This document shows positions 7,689 to 16,066 of a DNA stretch of 52,206 bases, piece after piece. The stretch spans positions 1 through 52,206 of the forward strand of contig CAZUUJ010000023.1 in assembly GCA_964623625.1 (NCBI GenBank), given 5' to 3'. A program made the translations under genes and the position numbers. The notes beneath the pieces are model-generated. The model was not told the DNA's origin and searched no databases. It saw only the letters and a list, made by a program, of their open reading frames with translations. Each line of letters begins with the position of its first letter. Within the stretch, counting starts at the first letter, position 1. The stretch is from CAZLGM01 sp964623625 (lineage in GTDB: Bacteria; Desulfobacterota; Desulfobulbia; Desulfobulbales; Desulfocapsaceae).

Positions 7689-9272
7689 GTGAAGAGAGTT
7701 TCCCCTCTGCCAAAATACCGAAACTGGCGTAAAAGCAAGCAGATAACAACAGCACAACTTTCTTTCCGGCGTCCAAAATTGATGTCGGTAGTTATAGTTG
7801 ATATTTCAACTTTGCTCGCGCTTCTTCTTCTATTTGTTGTTTTCTTTTTTAGCGGTTGCGATAATAACCAGCAATCCAACACCTCAACCAGCCATCAGCA
7901 GAAAATAAAAAAGCAGACTGGCTGCAGACAGTGTCATGACATGCGTCTCGACAAACACCATCAACTTGAGTGTACAGTCTGTCATAGGGGAAATGATTTA
8001 AGCGACAGGGAAGAGATCGCCCATACCGGTCTCATCAGTCAGCCCGCCCATCCGGATAACATGGAGAAGAGCTGTGGAGAATGCCATCCACAGCAGGTAG
8101 ATACTATTTCACGGTCCCTTCATCTGACTTTGCGCAACAGTGTCAATATGGTCCGGCAGGCGCTCGGTGCCGACAACAATCTGGCCAGTCTCACTGACAT
8201 CCCCATTCCGGACAAGATCGAAACCGTTGTCGACCTGGGAGATGACCTGCTTCGCAGGCGATGTCTCAGATGCCATCTTTATTTTGAAGGAGATAATCAC
8301 CCTGGTGTCCGGCACGCCACGGGCTGCGGCAGTTGTCATCTGGATAAGGCTCTGAAAACAGGCGATCACACCTTTCTGAAGCAGCCGACGGACGACCGAT
8401 GCCTGCAATGTCATTACGGCAACAGGGTCGGTTTCGATTACTATGGACGCTTTGAACAGGATCTCGGCTATGAATACCAAACACCCTTTCATGAAGCCGA
8501 CTACTCCTTACCATCATTCGGCGTGTTGTATCACCGATTGGCTCCAGACATTCACTTTCAAAAGGGATTGCTCTGTATCGACTGCCATTCCGGTTCTTCA
8601 CTAATGGATGGAAAAAATGAATATGAGTCGATAACCTGCCGTTCATGTCACGACCAGAGTGTGGTGGAAGATGCTGCACCACCGGGGCTTTTCAAAAAGG
8701 GGCAAGAGTTTTTCTTTCGCTCAAAAAAGAATCCGACCCTTCATCCGGTTCCGCTTATGACCCATCCGGCACATGAACAGTACAATGACAAAATAGATTG
8801 TCAGGTCTGTCATGCCCAATGGAGCTTTCTTGATCAACCGATTCACCTGCTGCGCAGCGACCTGGATGAATATGACCAGTTTTATCATATAGCTAACCAG
8901 ATCAGCTCTGAGGTCAGCGATACTCTTCTGACCAGCTTTGATTTTGAAAAGGAGGATCCGGAACCGTTCATGGTTGATAAAATTAGCGGTGAAAAACGAC
9001 CTGGACTCTGGTACAAAGGGTTTGGAACCAGGCGTTGGGAATCGGTTATTCTAGGCAGAGATGACCAAGGCAGAATCCGGGTCATGCGTCCCATACTCGA
9101 CCTTCAGCTATCCTGGATCGATGAGGATGAAATTGTTCGGTTCGATTCCGTGTCCGCCAGGGCCGGACAAACAGGACTGACACCATATACACCGCACACA
9201 ACAGGAAAAGCCGGGCTGTTCTATTATGAGCGACTGCAACAATTTCTCGACTCGGAAAAACAGAAACAGTGA
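7689..9272 (+). CDS. Nine-haem c-type cytochrome, probable lipoprotein
   Basis: Nine CxxCH haem c motifs are visible (CRQCH, CTVCH, CGECH, CLRCH, CGSCH, CLQCH, CIDCH, CRSCH, CQVCH), the last near residue 372. About 150 haem-free residues follow. From the GTG at 7689 the protein has 527 residues, but the internal ATG at 7782 begins directly before a hydrophobic stretch ending FFFSGC, a good lipobox, so I favour 7782 as the true start. It is expected in the periplasm or anchored to a membrane, carrying electrons for anaerobic respiration; the donor and acceptor cannot be told. Its 3' end overlaps the RlpA-like gene by 47 nt. Confidence 0.85.
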   Translation: MKRVSPLPKYRNWRKSKQITTAQLSFRRPKLMSVVIVDISTLLALLLLFVVFFFSGCDNNQQSNTSTSHQQKIKKQTGCRQCHDMRLDKHHQLECTVCHRGNDLSDREEIAHTGLISQPAHPDNMEKSCGECHPQQVDTISRSLHLTLRNSVNMVRQALGADNNLASLTDIPIPDKIETVVDLGDDLLRRRCLRCHLYFEGDNHPGVRHATGCGSCHLDKALKTGDHTFLKQPTDDRCLQCHYGNRVGFDYYGRFEQDLGYEYQTPFHEADYSLPSFGVLYHRLAPDIHFQKGLLCIDCHSGSSLMDGKNEYESITCRSCHDQSVVEDAAPPGLFKKGQEFFFRSKKNPTLHPVPLMTHPAHEQYNDKIDCQVCHAQWSFLDQPIHLLRSDLDEYDQFYHIANQISSEVSDTLLTSFDFEKEDPEPFMVDKISGEKRPGLWYKGFGTRRWESVILGRDDQGRIRVMRPILDLQLSWIDEDEIVRFDSVSARAGQTGLTPYTPHTTGKAGLFYYERLQQFLDSEKQKQ

Positions 9273-10056
9273 CGGCTCCTTTCCGGTTCAGCCAACTCCA
9301 TCTTTCTTGCTTAGTTACAGTAACCGACTCCGCCTTTTCTTCATTGTTGTTACCCTGTTGTTCTTTTGCCAACTCTTTTCGATAGTCGATAGGGTGAATG
9401 GTGCGGTCAGTACCATCCCAACCCAGAGACCCTACGTCATCAACAATCGAACCTACTTCCCTCTTCCCATTTCCAGAGGATATGTCGAACAGGGTGTTGC
9501 TTCATGGTACGGACCGAATTTCCATGGCCGTCGGACCTCTAATGGCGAACAGTATAATATGCATAAGCAGACGGCCGCTCATAAAATACTGCCGATGAAT
9601 ACCATGGTCCTGGTGACAAATCTGGAAAACAATCGGAAAACGGTTGTCCGTATTAATGATCGAGGGCCGTTTATCGATGGCAGGATTATCGACTTGAGTT
9701 ACAGTGCCGCCAGGGAAATCGGTTTAATTCGCAAAGGCACGGCCCGGGTCCAGGTCACCGCGCTTATGCAGGACACACCAAATAGAGATAACTACAGAAA
9801 AGGTAATATACCCGACTTTTACAGAGGCCGATTCTTTGTCCAGATCGGTTCATTTGTCAGTAAGGATAATGCTAATAGACTGCTGATGCAGTTTACCGAT
9901 TCCGGGCATAAAACCGTTATACAAAAGTACTACACACCGGACACTCTGTATTACCGTGTACAGGTGTGGGTGGGAAATGATCTGCATCAGGCCCGCAGAG
10001 CACGGCGAAAACTTATAGAGAGCGGCTATAAAAAGGCTTTTATAATCGCTCACTGA
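9226..10056 (+). CDS. rlpA: RlpA-like protein with C-terminal SPOR domain, 276 aa
   Basis: A membrane anchor at about residues 28-50 precedes a double-psi beta-barrel RlpA domain (GVASWYGPNFHGRRTSNGE, then VRINDRGPF, RIIDLSYSAAREIG) and a SPOR domain (FFVQIGSFVSKDNANRL ... YYRVQVWVG). Family members bind denuded septal peptidoglycan through SPOR and some act as lytic transglycosylases, helping daughter-cell separation. The key Asp of the DPBB fold (NDRGPF) is present. The start overlaps the cytochrome gene by 47 nt; a later start would lose the anchor, so ATG 9226 is kept. Co-transcription with the cytochrome is likely, though their roles differ. Confidence 0.88.
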   Translation: MSDCNNFSTRKNRNSDGSFPVQPTPSFLLSYSNRLRLFFIVVTLLFFCQLFSIVDRVNGAVSTIPTQRPYVINNRTYFPLPISRGYVEQGVASWYGPNFHGRRTSNGEQYNMHKQTAAHKILPMNTMVLVTNLENNRKTVVRINDRGPFIDGRIIDLSYSAAREIGLIRKGTARVQVTALMQDTPNRDNYRKGNIPDFYRGRFFVQIGSFVSKDNANRLLMQFTDSGHKTVIQKYYTPDTLYYRVQVWVGNDLHQARRARRKLIESGYKKAFIIAH

Positions 10057-10125
10057 GTCTTACAACTAGTACTCCATCGATCTCACCTGCTATCCTAGCC
10101 GCACATTACACCAGTTGCCTAAATC

Positions 10126-10178
10126 GTGATCGGGGTCGGGATCGGGTATCGATACCGATATCGATATCGATATCGATT
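10126..10178. repeat. GATATC/ATCGAT simple palindromic repeat
   Basis: The stretch starts with GATCGGG-type units and passes into tandem ATCGATATCGAT-type palindromes. It lies between the convergent rlpA and trpF genes. It could extrude as a cruciform or serve as a bidirectional transcription end, but there is no T-run next to it. Slippage expansion of the 6-bp unit is likely. Confidence 0.7.
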
Positions 10179-10289
10179 GTATATCATAAATTTCTGAAGC
10201 GGAGCATTCCTGCTCTTTTTATCAAGCTGGCACTTAAGAATGGGATACACCAGAACGAGATTATGTATGCTGTTGAAAGTTCATACAAA

Positions 10290-10940
10290 TTAGGTAATCT
10301 CTGACTCAACCAATCGAACCTTCGTTATTAGATCTCGCAGCTTTTGATGGTCCTTGACTCCAGGCCTTTTTTCAACACCTGAATTTATATCAATTCCAAA
10401 GGGTTTGACCGTCTTCACAGCCTGGTCGATGTTATCCAGCCCCAGGCCACCTGCCAGGATAACAGGACGCCTAAGCGAAAGTCTTTCAACAATCCGCCAG
10501 TCAAAGGCCTCACCTGTTCCTCCTGGAATCCCCTTTTTATAGGTATCGAGAAGAAAACCATTCACTACATTATCATAAATCGAAAAATCGTCGGCCACGC
10601 TGTCCTGTGAAACTCGAAACGCTTTTATCAGCGAGCAGCCGCACAGATCAGCCAACACCCTGCAGTATTCCGGCCGCTCTTTTCCATGCAACTGAATATG
10701 GGTCAGGCGGCAAAATTGTGCCAAGTGAACAACCTGATCAATAGGCTGATCAACAAAAACGCCGACTCGACTAATAAAAGGCGGCAGTGATCCGGTTATG
10801 GCTCGTACAGCATCCGGATGAACATTTCGTGGACTCATCGCGACAAAGATGAAGCCAAGCCCATCCACACCGGCATCTATGGCTGCAAAGGCATCATTAG
10901 AATTGGTTGTGCCACACAATTTTATTCGGATTCTTGCCAT
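10290..10940 (-). CDS. trpF: Phosphoribosylanthranilate isomerase
   Basis: This is the third step-specific enzyme of tryptophan synthesis: it converts N-(5-phosphoribosyl)anthranilate to CdRP in the cytoplasm. The 216-residue (beta/alpha)8 barrel shows IKLCGTTN at the start (catalytic Cys9), GLGFIF, SPRN, a GVFVDQ strand, THIQLHG, LLDTYKKGIPGGTGEAFDW (catalytic Asp in LLD) and ILAGGL, with the phosphate-binding GIDINSGVE at the end. It lies 27 nt after trpC and is the last gene of the trp block. trpB and trpA are not in the window. Confidence 0.95.
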   Translation of the reverse strand: MARIRIKLCGTTNSNDAFAAIDAGVDGLGFIFVAMSPRNVHPDAVRAITGSLPPFISRVGVFVDQPIDQVVHLAQFCRLTHIQLHGKERPEYCRVLADLCGCSLIKAFRVSQDSVADDFSIYDNVVNGFLLDTYKKGIPGGTGEAFDWRIVERLSLRRPVILAGGLGLDNIDQAVKTVKPFGIDINSGVEKRPGVKDHQKLRDLITKVRLVESEIT

Positions 10941-10967
10941 TGGGTTATGCCTGTCAGTCTATTGCTA

Positions 10968-11741
10968 TTACTCGTTGAGGGTCTTTAGCAGATCGCTCCG
11001 GGCCCCGGCCCGCATAAGTGTTTCACCGATCAGCGCCGCGCAGATATCAGCCTCGCGAAGCCGCCGCATATCCTCTTTGGTCTTCAAACCGGATTCACTG
11101 ACCACCGGAATTTCTTCAGGAATAAGCTTCTTCAGACGAAAAGTGGTGTTAATATCCATTGAAAAATCATTCAGGTTCCGGTTATTGATGCCGATCAGGT
11201 CGCTTCCCGCCTCTAATGTCTGTTCCAATTCCTTCTCATCGTGTACCTCAATCAGCACATCCATCCCAAGCTCCTTTGCAGCCTGAGAAAAATCCCGGAG
11301 CTGGTCAAGATCGAGAATGGCAGCGATCAGCAGGATACAATCGGCCCCATACAGCCCGGCCTCATGTATCTGAATCTCATCTAGTATAAAATCTTTACGC
11401 AGAACCGGTAAACCGACAGCATCTCTTACCTGAAGAAGATACAGAAGGCTTCCCTGGAAAAAAACGACATCGGTTAACACCGAGATGGCACGGGCTCCCT
11501 GGGCTTGATAATTGCTTGCAATGGTAACCGGATCGTAGTCAGGACAGATCACACCCTTGGAAGGAGATGCCTTTTTAGCCTCAGCTATAATCGCTACTCC
11601 CGGCCAATCGACCAGGGCCTGTATAAATCCACGGGGAGGATCGATTTCTTTTTCCCTGAACTCTGCTGGTAAATGGAGGCCACCTTTTTTGAGGACCGCC
11701 ACTTCCTCTTTTTTTCTCTGAACAATGGTATCAAGAATCAT
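10968..11741 (-). CDS. trpC: Indole-3-glycerol-phosphate synthase
   Basis: It closes the indole ring of CdRP to give indole-3-glycerol phosphate. Landmarks are VQRKKEEV at the N-terminus, AEAKKASPSKG (catalytic Lys), ISVLTD, VLRKDFILDE (catalytic Lys), ADCILLI, VLIEVHDEKEL, GINNRNL and ESGL. The frame is open from ATG 11771, but family proteins begin MILD and the ATG at 11741 has GAAAGAG in front of it, so I place the start at 11741 (257 residues). It follows trpD and precedes trpF on the same strand. Confidence 0.95.
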   Translation of the reverse strand: MILDTIVQRKKEEVAVLKKGGLHLPAEFREKEIDPPRGFIQALVDWPGVAIIAEAKKASPSKGVICPDYDPVTIASNYQAQGARAISVLTDVVFFQGSLLYLLQVRDAVGLPVLRKDFILDEIQIHEAGLYGADCILLIAAILDLDQLRDFSQAAKELGMDVLIEVHDEKELEQTLEAGSDLIGINNRNLNDFSMDINTTFRLKKLIPEEIPVVSESGLKTKEDMRRLREADICAALIGETLMRAGARSDLLKTLNE

Positions 11742-11826
11742 GTTGTCTCTTTCAGAAACGATTCCATACATAGATGCAGACCCGCCAGCCTTACAGCCAG
11801 TAACTGCTAAGTTGACTCGGGCCGAC

Positions 11827-12867
11827 TTACTGTTTCAGCTCCTGGGAAAAGGAGATGAGCTGCTCGAGTTTCTCCAGTGCTTTGCCGGAATCGATAATCT
11901 CAGCTGCTTTGTCGACTCCTTCTTGGATGGAGTCGACAATACCGGCAGCCAGCAAAGCAGCGCCACTGTTGAACAGGATCATATCCCGTTTGGCACCGGC
12001 CTCGCCTGCCAACACTGCCCGCATCTGGGAAGCGGATTCCTGGGCGGTTTTTCCACCGCGCAACTCCTCCAATGTTGCCTGGGACAGGCCAACATCTTCT
12101 GGAGAGATGGTGTAGGTTGTCACTTTGCCTTCATGGAACTCTGAAACTTTGGAGACACCGGTCACCGTCAATTCATCAAGGTTTCCTTCACCATGGACGA
12201 CCAAAGCCCGTCTTGATCCGAGTTTACCAAGCACATTGGCAAGGGGCTCGGTCAATTCTTCTGAAAATACGCCTAGAAGCTGAACATTGGCTCCAGCCGG
12301 ATTGGTCAACGGACCGAGAATATTAAAGATTGTCCGAATACCGATCTGTTGGCGCGGACCGATTGCATATTTCATCGCTCCGTGTAGCATGGGGGCAAAA
12401 AGAAAACCGATGCCGACTTCCTGTACGCAACGGCTCACCTGCTGGGCTGTCAGGTCAAGCACAACACCGGCAGCTTCCAGTACATCGGCACTGCCGCAAT
12501 GGCTGGAGATCGATCGGTTACCGTGTTTGGCTACCGTTACGCCTGCCGCGGCAACTACAAAAGCTGATGTGGTCGAAACGTTAAAGGTTCCGGAACCGTC
12601 ACCTCCTGTCCCGCAGGTATCGGCGACAGTGCCTCCGGTCTCGGTGTCGATTCCACTGTCGATGGTTGTCGCTTTCTGGCGCATGACCCGGACCGCGCCG
12701 GTTATTTCATCAACCGTTTCACCTTTCATTCGCAGAGCGGTAATGAACGAGCCGATCTGGGCGTCAGTCGCTGCTCCCGACATGATCTCATCCATCACAT
12801 TTATCATCTCGTCTTCGACAAGATCTTTTCCATCAACAACTTTTGCAATCGCTTCTTTTATATTCAT
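11827..12867 (-). CDS. trpD: Anthranilate phosphoribosyltransferase
   Basis: It transfers the phosphoribosyl group from PRPP to anthranilate. The 346 residues cover the full family length: N-terminal helical domain, then the PRPP/pyrophosphate loop DTCGTGGDGSGTFNVST (about residues 88-104), KHGNRSISSHCGSADVLEA, and GPLTNPA. It is a stand-alone TrpD, not fused to TrpG. It starts 12 nt downstream of the trpG stop, which fits co-translation. Confidence 0.96.
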   Translation of the reverse strand: MNIKEAIAKVVDGKDLVEDEMINVMDEIMSGAATDAQIGSFITALRMKGETVDEITGAVRVMRQKATTIDSGIDTETGGTVADTCGTGGDGSGTFNVSTTSAFVVAAAGVTVAKHGNRSISSHCGSADVLEAAGVVLDLTAQQVSRCVQEVGIGFLFAPMLHGAMKYAIGPRQQIGIRTIFNILGPLTNPAGANVQLLGVFSEELTEPLANVLGKLGSRRALVVHGEGNLDELTVTGVSKVSEFHEGKVTTYTISPEDVGLSQATLEELRGGKTAQESASQMRAVLAGEAGAKRDMILFNSGAALLAAGIVDSIQEGVDKAAEIIDSGKALEKLEQLISFSQELKQ

Positions 12868-12879
12868 ACCATCTCCAAC

Positions 12880-13500
12880 TCAGATGTCTTGTTGTGCTTT
12901 TTTAAGCAACTCGGGATACTCAGGGCTCATGAATGTTCTGAGAATCGTAATGCCCTGAGGAGTCATAATCGATTCGGGGTGAAACTGGACCCCTTCCACC
13001 GGATGTGTTTTGTGCCTGAGCCCCATCAGCTCGCCCTCATCACTACGCGCGGTTATCTGCAGACAATCCGGCAAAGTGGTTTCTTCCACAATCAGGGAAT
13101 GGTAACGCATACCGTCAAAAGGATTGTCGAGACCACTAAATACTCCTTTGTTATCATGGCTGATCGGGCTTGTTTTTCCATGCATGATGCGACCGGCCCG
13201 AACCGTGCGACCGCCGAATGCTTCTCCGATCGACTGGTGTCCAAGACAGACTCCAAGAATCGGAATTTTGCCGCTGAAATATTTGATCGCTTCAACTGAA
13301 ATACCGGCCTGCGGAGGATCACACGGACCGGGGGATATCAACAGACGGTCGGGACCAAGCGCCTCAATCTCCTCGATGGTGACCATGTCGTTGCGATACA
13401 CCCTGATATCGGCGGCATTACCATCTTTGATGCTGTTGTCCCCAATAGTCTGGACAATATTATAGGTGAATGAGTCGTAGTTATCGATTAAGACAAGCAT
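12880..13500 (-). CDS. trpG: Anthranilate synthase component II (glutamine amidotransferase)
   Basis: A 206-residue class I glutamine amidotransferase that supplies ammonia to TrpE; the same protein may serve aminodeoxychorismate synthase (PabA). It starts MLVLIDNYDSFTYN and carries the oxyanion/catalytic stretch ILGVCLGHQSIG (nucleophile Cys in GVCLG), MRYHSL, and the catalytic His-Glu in GVQFHPES. It is separated from trpE by 346 nt that contain a long hairpin, and is followed 12 nt later by trpD. Confidence 0.95.
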   Translation of the reverse strand: MLVLIDNYDSFTYNIVQTIGDNSIKDGNAADIRVYRNDMVTIEEIEALGPDRLLISPGPCDPPQAGISVEAIKYFSGKIPILGVCLGHQSIGEAFGGRTVRAGRIMHGKTSPISHDNKGVFSGLDNPFDGMRYHSLIVEETTLPDCLQITARSDEGELMGLRHKTHPVEGVQFHPESIMTPQGITILRTFMSPEYPELLKKAQQDI

Positions 13501-13846
13501 TGTTCCGCATTACATGGATAGAGATTTATAATTTATTCGCATTAGCGTAACGTGAGCTATTCAGTTTTGTAAAAATCTACTAATAAAATCGCTGCGGTCG
13601 CATTGTTCCCTTGCGACGACGTAAGTTTTATTATTTGCAATTGATGAGTGTTCCAATCATTACCTGTGAGCCGTGAAGATTGATTTTGGATGCTGGAGGT
13701 TTGCTCAAGTTCTTTTATCATAAATAGCTGGCTCGGTAAATGGCTTTGAGCGCTGTAGATTTGTGCAAGCGAACCTGATCGCTATAGCATCAACCTATGC
13801 GGACAGGTTTGATCGTGCAAAGATGCAGTACTTAAAACCATTTACC
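13501..13846. other. trpE-trpG intergenic region
   Basis: These 346 nt split an otherwise tight trp block and contain no gene. The part next to trpE forms an imperfect long hairpin (13735-13846). A second, weaker inverted repeat (AATAAAA...TTTTATT around 13582-13636, with GCGGTCGCA and TGCGACGAC near its centre) lies closer to trpG. A separate promoter for trpGDCF may be here, but I could not pick one with confidence. Confidence 0.5.
13735..13846. repeat. Imperfect long palindrome directly after trpE
   Basis: The arm starting GGTAAATGG at 13735 pairs over about 45 bases with the arm ending CCATTTACC at 13846, with scattered mismatches, around a loop near 13780-13800. The right arm contains GTGCAAAGATGCAGTA, a word shared with the 245-bp elements (CAAAGATGCAGTG), so this is probably a relative of that family without the CCTGAATC ends. 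On the mRNA it would be a strong hairpin immediately behind the trpE stop codon. Confidence 0.6.
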
Positions 13847-15343
13847 CTAGAAGCCTTTGGAGGCTAACTCTACAGCCCTTCTTAACGCCATAGACTTATT
13901 AACAGTCTCTTCATATTCTTTCTCGGGCACCGAATCGGCAACAATTCCGGCCCCGGCCTGGACCCAGAGATCATTCTCCCGCATGACAAACGTACGGATG
14001 GTGATACAAAAATCCATATTGCCTGAAAAACCGAAATAGCCGACCGCTCCGGCATAGGCTCCCCTCCGCTGCGGCTCAAGTTCATCGATAATCTCCATGG
14101 CTCTGATCTTCGGCGCTCCGGAGACCGTACCGGCCGGGAAACAGGCGGAAATCACATCAAACTGATCCTTTCCCTCTTTTATTTCGCCATGAACCCCTGA
14201 GACAATATGCATGACATGGCTGTAACGCTCGACAACCAGCAGATCTCTGACCTCAACCGTTCCATGTTTGGCTACCCGGCCAACATCGTTGCGCCCCAGG
14301 TCGACAAGCATAAGATGCTCGGCACGTTCTTTCGGATCTGCCAGCAGTTCTTTTTCAAGGGCCAGATCCTCTTCCGGGGTATCTCCCCGTTTCCTTGTCC
14401 CGGCAATGGGACGAAGCTCGATTATATCTCCCTCCTTGCGTACCAGAATCTCTGGAGATGAGCCGATCTGTACCAGATCGCCAAGTTTCAGGAAAAAGAG
14501 GTATGGACTGGGATTGATATGTCTGAGAGCCCGGTAAAGCGTCAGGGGATCAAGACCTGTCTTCGTGTGGAATCTCTGGGAGAGGACAACCTGGATAATG
14601 TCACCGGATTTGATATACTCCCTCGCCCGTTCAACCATTTGATGAAACAGTCTTTTTTCGACGTTTGAAGTAAACTGATGTTTGATATCGTTTGGTTTTT
14701 TATCAAGAAAAAGAGAACGGGGAACCGGTTTGGACAGCTTTTCAACAATCTGATTTATGTGTTGTATTGCCTGTTGATAAAGTGCTTCCCGGTTATCATT
14801 CCCTCCGGTGTCAACCCAACAGACAACGGTTACCAACTGCCTGAAGCTGTCATGAATAAGAACCAGACGGGGAATCATAAAAAAGGAATCGACCATGTCA
14901 GATGGCTCCTGCGAGTCAGGCAGCTCTTCCATGAAACGCACCATGTCATAGCCTAAGAAACCGACAGCTCCACCGCAGAACCTGGGCAACTCTTCATTAT
15001 CATAAGCATTGAGTTCTTCGATCAACCTTTTAAGCTCGGCCAGCGGGTCACCGGTCAACTGTCTTTTAGTCGAACCATCTTTCTTTTTTTCAGTGATTTC
15101 TATATCGCTGTCTTTTGAACTGAAGGTCACAATCGGATCGATACCGACAAACGAGTATCGGCCCCATTTCTCACCTCCCTCCATACTCTCAAACAGAAAT
15201 ACATGGTCGTCGGCCGCCACTTTGGCAAACAGCGTCAGCGGAGTATCAAGGTCGGCAATGATCTTACGATAAACCGGCACTAGCCGTGATTGTTCTGTCT
15301 GTTTTATGAAGTCTTTCAGTTCTGGAAAGCTCTGACTGGACAT
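13847..15343 (-). CDS. trpE: Anthranilate synthase component I
   Basis: It makes anthranilate from chorismate with ammonia from TrpG. The 498 residues have the N-terminal regulatory half (ARRFLFES-type motif seen as DHVFLFESMEGGEKWGRYSF, where tryptophan feedback usually acts) and the chorismate-binding half: VLSQRF, LRHINPSPYLFFL, IGSSPE, LRPIAGTRKRG, LMLVDLGRNDVGRV, CFPAGTVSGAPKIRAME, and GAYAGAVGYF. It is the first gene of the trp set, with a plausible promoter upstream and a 346-nt spacer before trpG. Confidence 0.96.
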   Translation of the reverse strand: MSSQSFPELKDFIKQTEQSRLVPVYRKIIADLDTPLTLFAKVAADDHVFLFESMEGGEKWGRYSFVGIDPIVTFSSKDSDIEITEKKKDGSTKRQLTGDPLAELKRLIEELNAYDNEELPRFCGGAVGFLGYDMVRFMEELPDSQEPSDMVDSFFMIPRLVLIHDSFRQLVTVVCWVDTGGNDNREALYQQAIQHINQIVEKLSKPVPRSLFLDKKPNDIKHQFTSNVEKRLFHQMVERAREYIKSGDIIQVVLSQRFHTKTGLDPLTLYRALRHINPSPYLFFLKLGDLVQIGSSPEILVRKEGDIIELRPIAGTRKRGDTPEEDLALEKELLADPKERAEHLMLVDLGRNDVGRVAKHGTVEVRDLLVVERYSHVMHIVSGVHGEIKEGKDQFDVISACFPAGTVSGAPKIRAMEIIDELEPQRRGAYAGAVGYFGFSGNMDFCITIRTFVMRENDLWVQAGAGIVADSVPEKEYEETVNKSMALRRAVELASKGF

Positions 15344-15428
15344 GACCTGGTCTCTGCGTAAGATTAAGTATGTTGCTTACCCCGTGATTGGTTACGTCAC
15401 TGCGGGATTTTCCTGTTTGAAACGCTGA

Positions 15429-15456
15429 ATTATCTGTCTGGTAACAGATGGTTCAA
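15429..15456 (-). promoter_or_regulatory. Candidate sigma-70 promoter for trpE
   Basis: On the minus strand TTGAAC (15451-15456) and GATAAT (15429-15434) are 16 nt apart, about 85 nt before the trpE start. It overlaps a short CTGTTACCAGACAG inverted repeat that could be an operator. No leader peptide with tandem Trp codons is visible, so attenuation by a classic trpL is not supported. Confidence 0.4.
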
Positions 15457-15474
15457 CAGGTCAACAGATCCTAC

Positions 15475-15510
15475 TAAAAAAGGCCATGGAACGATTACGC
15501 TCCATGGCCT
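15475..15510 (-). terminator. Rho-independent terminator of rpsT
   Basis: GGCCATGGA (15501-15509 read on minus) and its complement (15482-15490) form a 9-bp stem with a GCGTAATCG-type loop. It is followed by six T residues on the minus strand and lies 55 nt after the rpsT stop. Confidence 0.85.
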
Positions 15511-15564
15511 CTACAACTCGATGAACCGATTATTCCTGATTGATAGACAAACAGGATAATCAAT

Positions 15565-15834
15565 CTAAGCAGCCTGAATACTTTTCACGCGTTTGGTCAA
15601 ACGCGAGATATTCCTTGATGCTGTCTTTTTATGAATTGTTCCTTTGGAAGCGGTTTTGGCAATGATTGATATTGCCTGCTGAAGTTCTTCCTGGGCCTGT
15701 TCCTGAGAACCGGCCTCAATCGCTTGATGAACCTTTTTAATGGCGTTCTTCATACGAGTCTTATTCATCCGGTTTCGCAAACGGCGAACTTTTGACTGAC
15801 GATTTCTTTTCTCGGCGGATTTATGATTGGCCAC
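15565..15834 (-). CDS. rpsT: 30S ribosomal protein S20
   Basis: An 89-residue basic, helical protein with the usual S20 start (ANHKSAEKRNRQ) and inner motifs NKTRMKNAIKK and KGTIHKKTASRNISRL. It binds 16S rRNA early in small-subunit assembly. A strong Shine-Dalgarno (GAAGGAGGAAG) precedes ATG 15834. It is a single-gene unit with its own terminator. Confidence 0.97.
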   Translation of the reverse strand: MANHKSAEKRNRQSKVRRLRNRMNKTRMKNAIKKVHQAIEAGSQEQAQEELQQAISIIAKTASKGTIHKKTASRNISRLTKRVKSIQAA

Positions 15835-16066
15835 GAGATACTTCCTCCTTCTCTACTTGTATATGGCGAATTGACTCATTAAATGCTGTTATTTACTCAA
15901 ATTTTTGGAATTCTCTTCCGACAACGAAGTTCAATCCCTAAAACTTCGTGAGTTTAATTCACTCAAATAAAATAGTCAACAACAATAGTTATCTCTGTTT
16001 GTTTGGTTTTTTAAGAGCCAAAGTCGTTACCTTGCCGAACTCTCAATTACTTCCGGATTTCTGCTG

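Noticed and set aside
13582..13636. Repeat family based on GCGACGACC words (also near 22638 and 40775)
   Set aside because: The shared words are short and the flanks do not align, so a real family is not shown by three sites.
15344..15474. trp leader peptide and attenuator before trpE
   Set aside because: No short frame with tandem Trp codons and no terminator/antiterminator pair can be seen.
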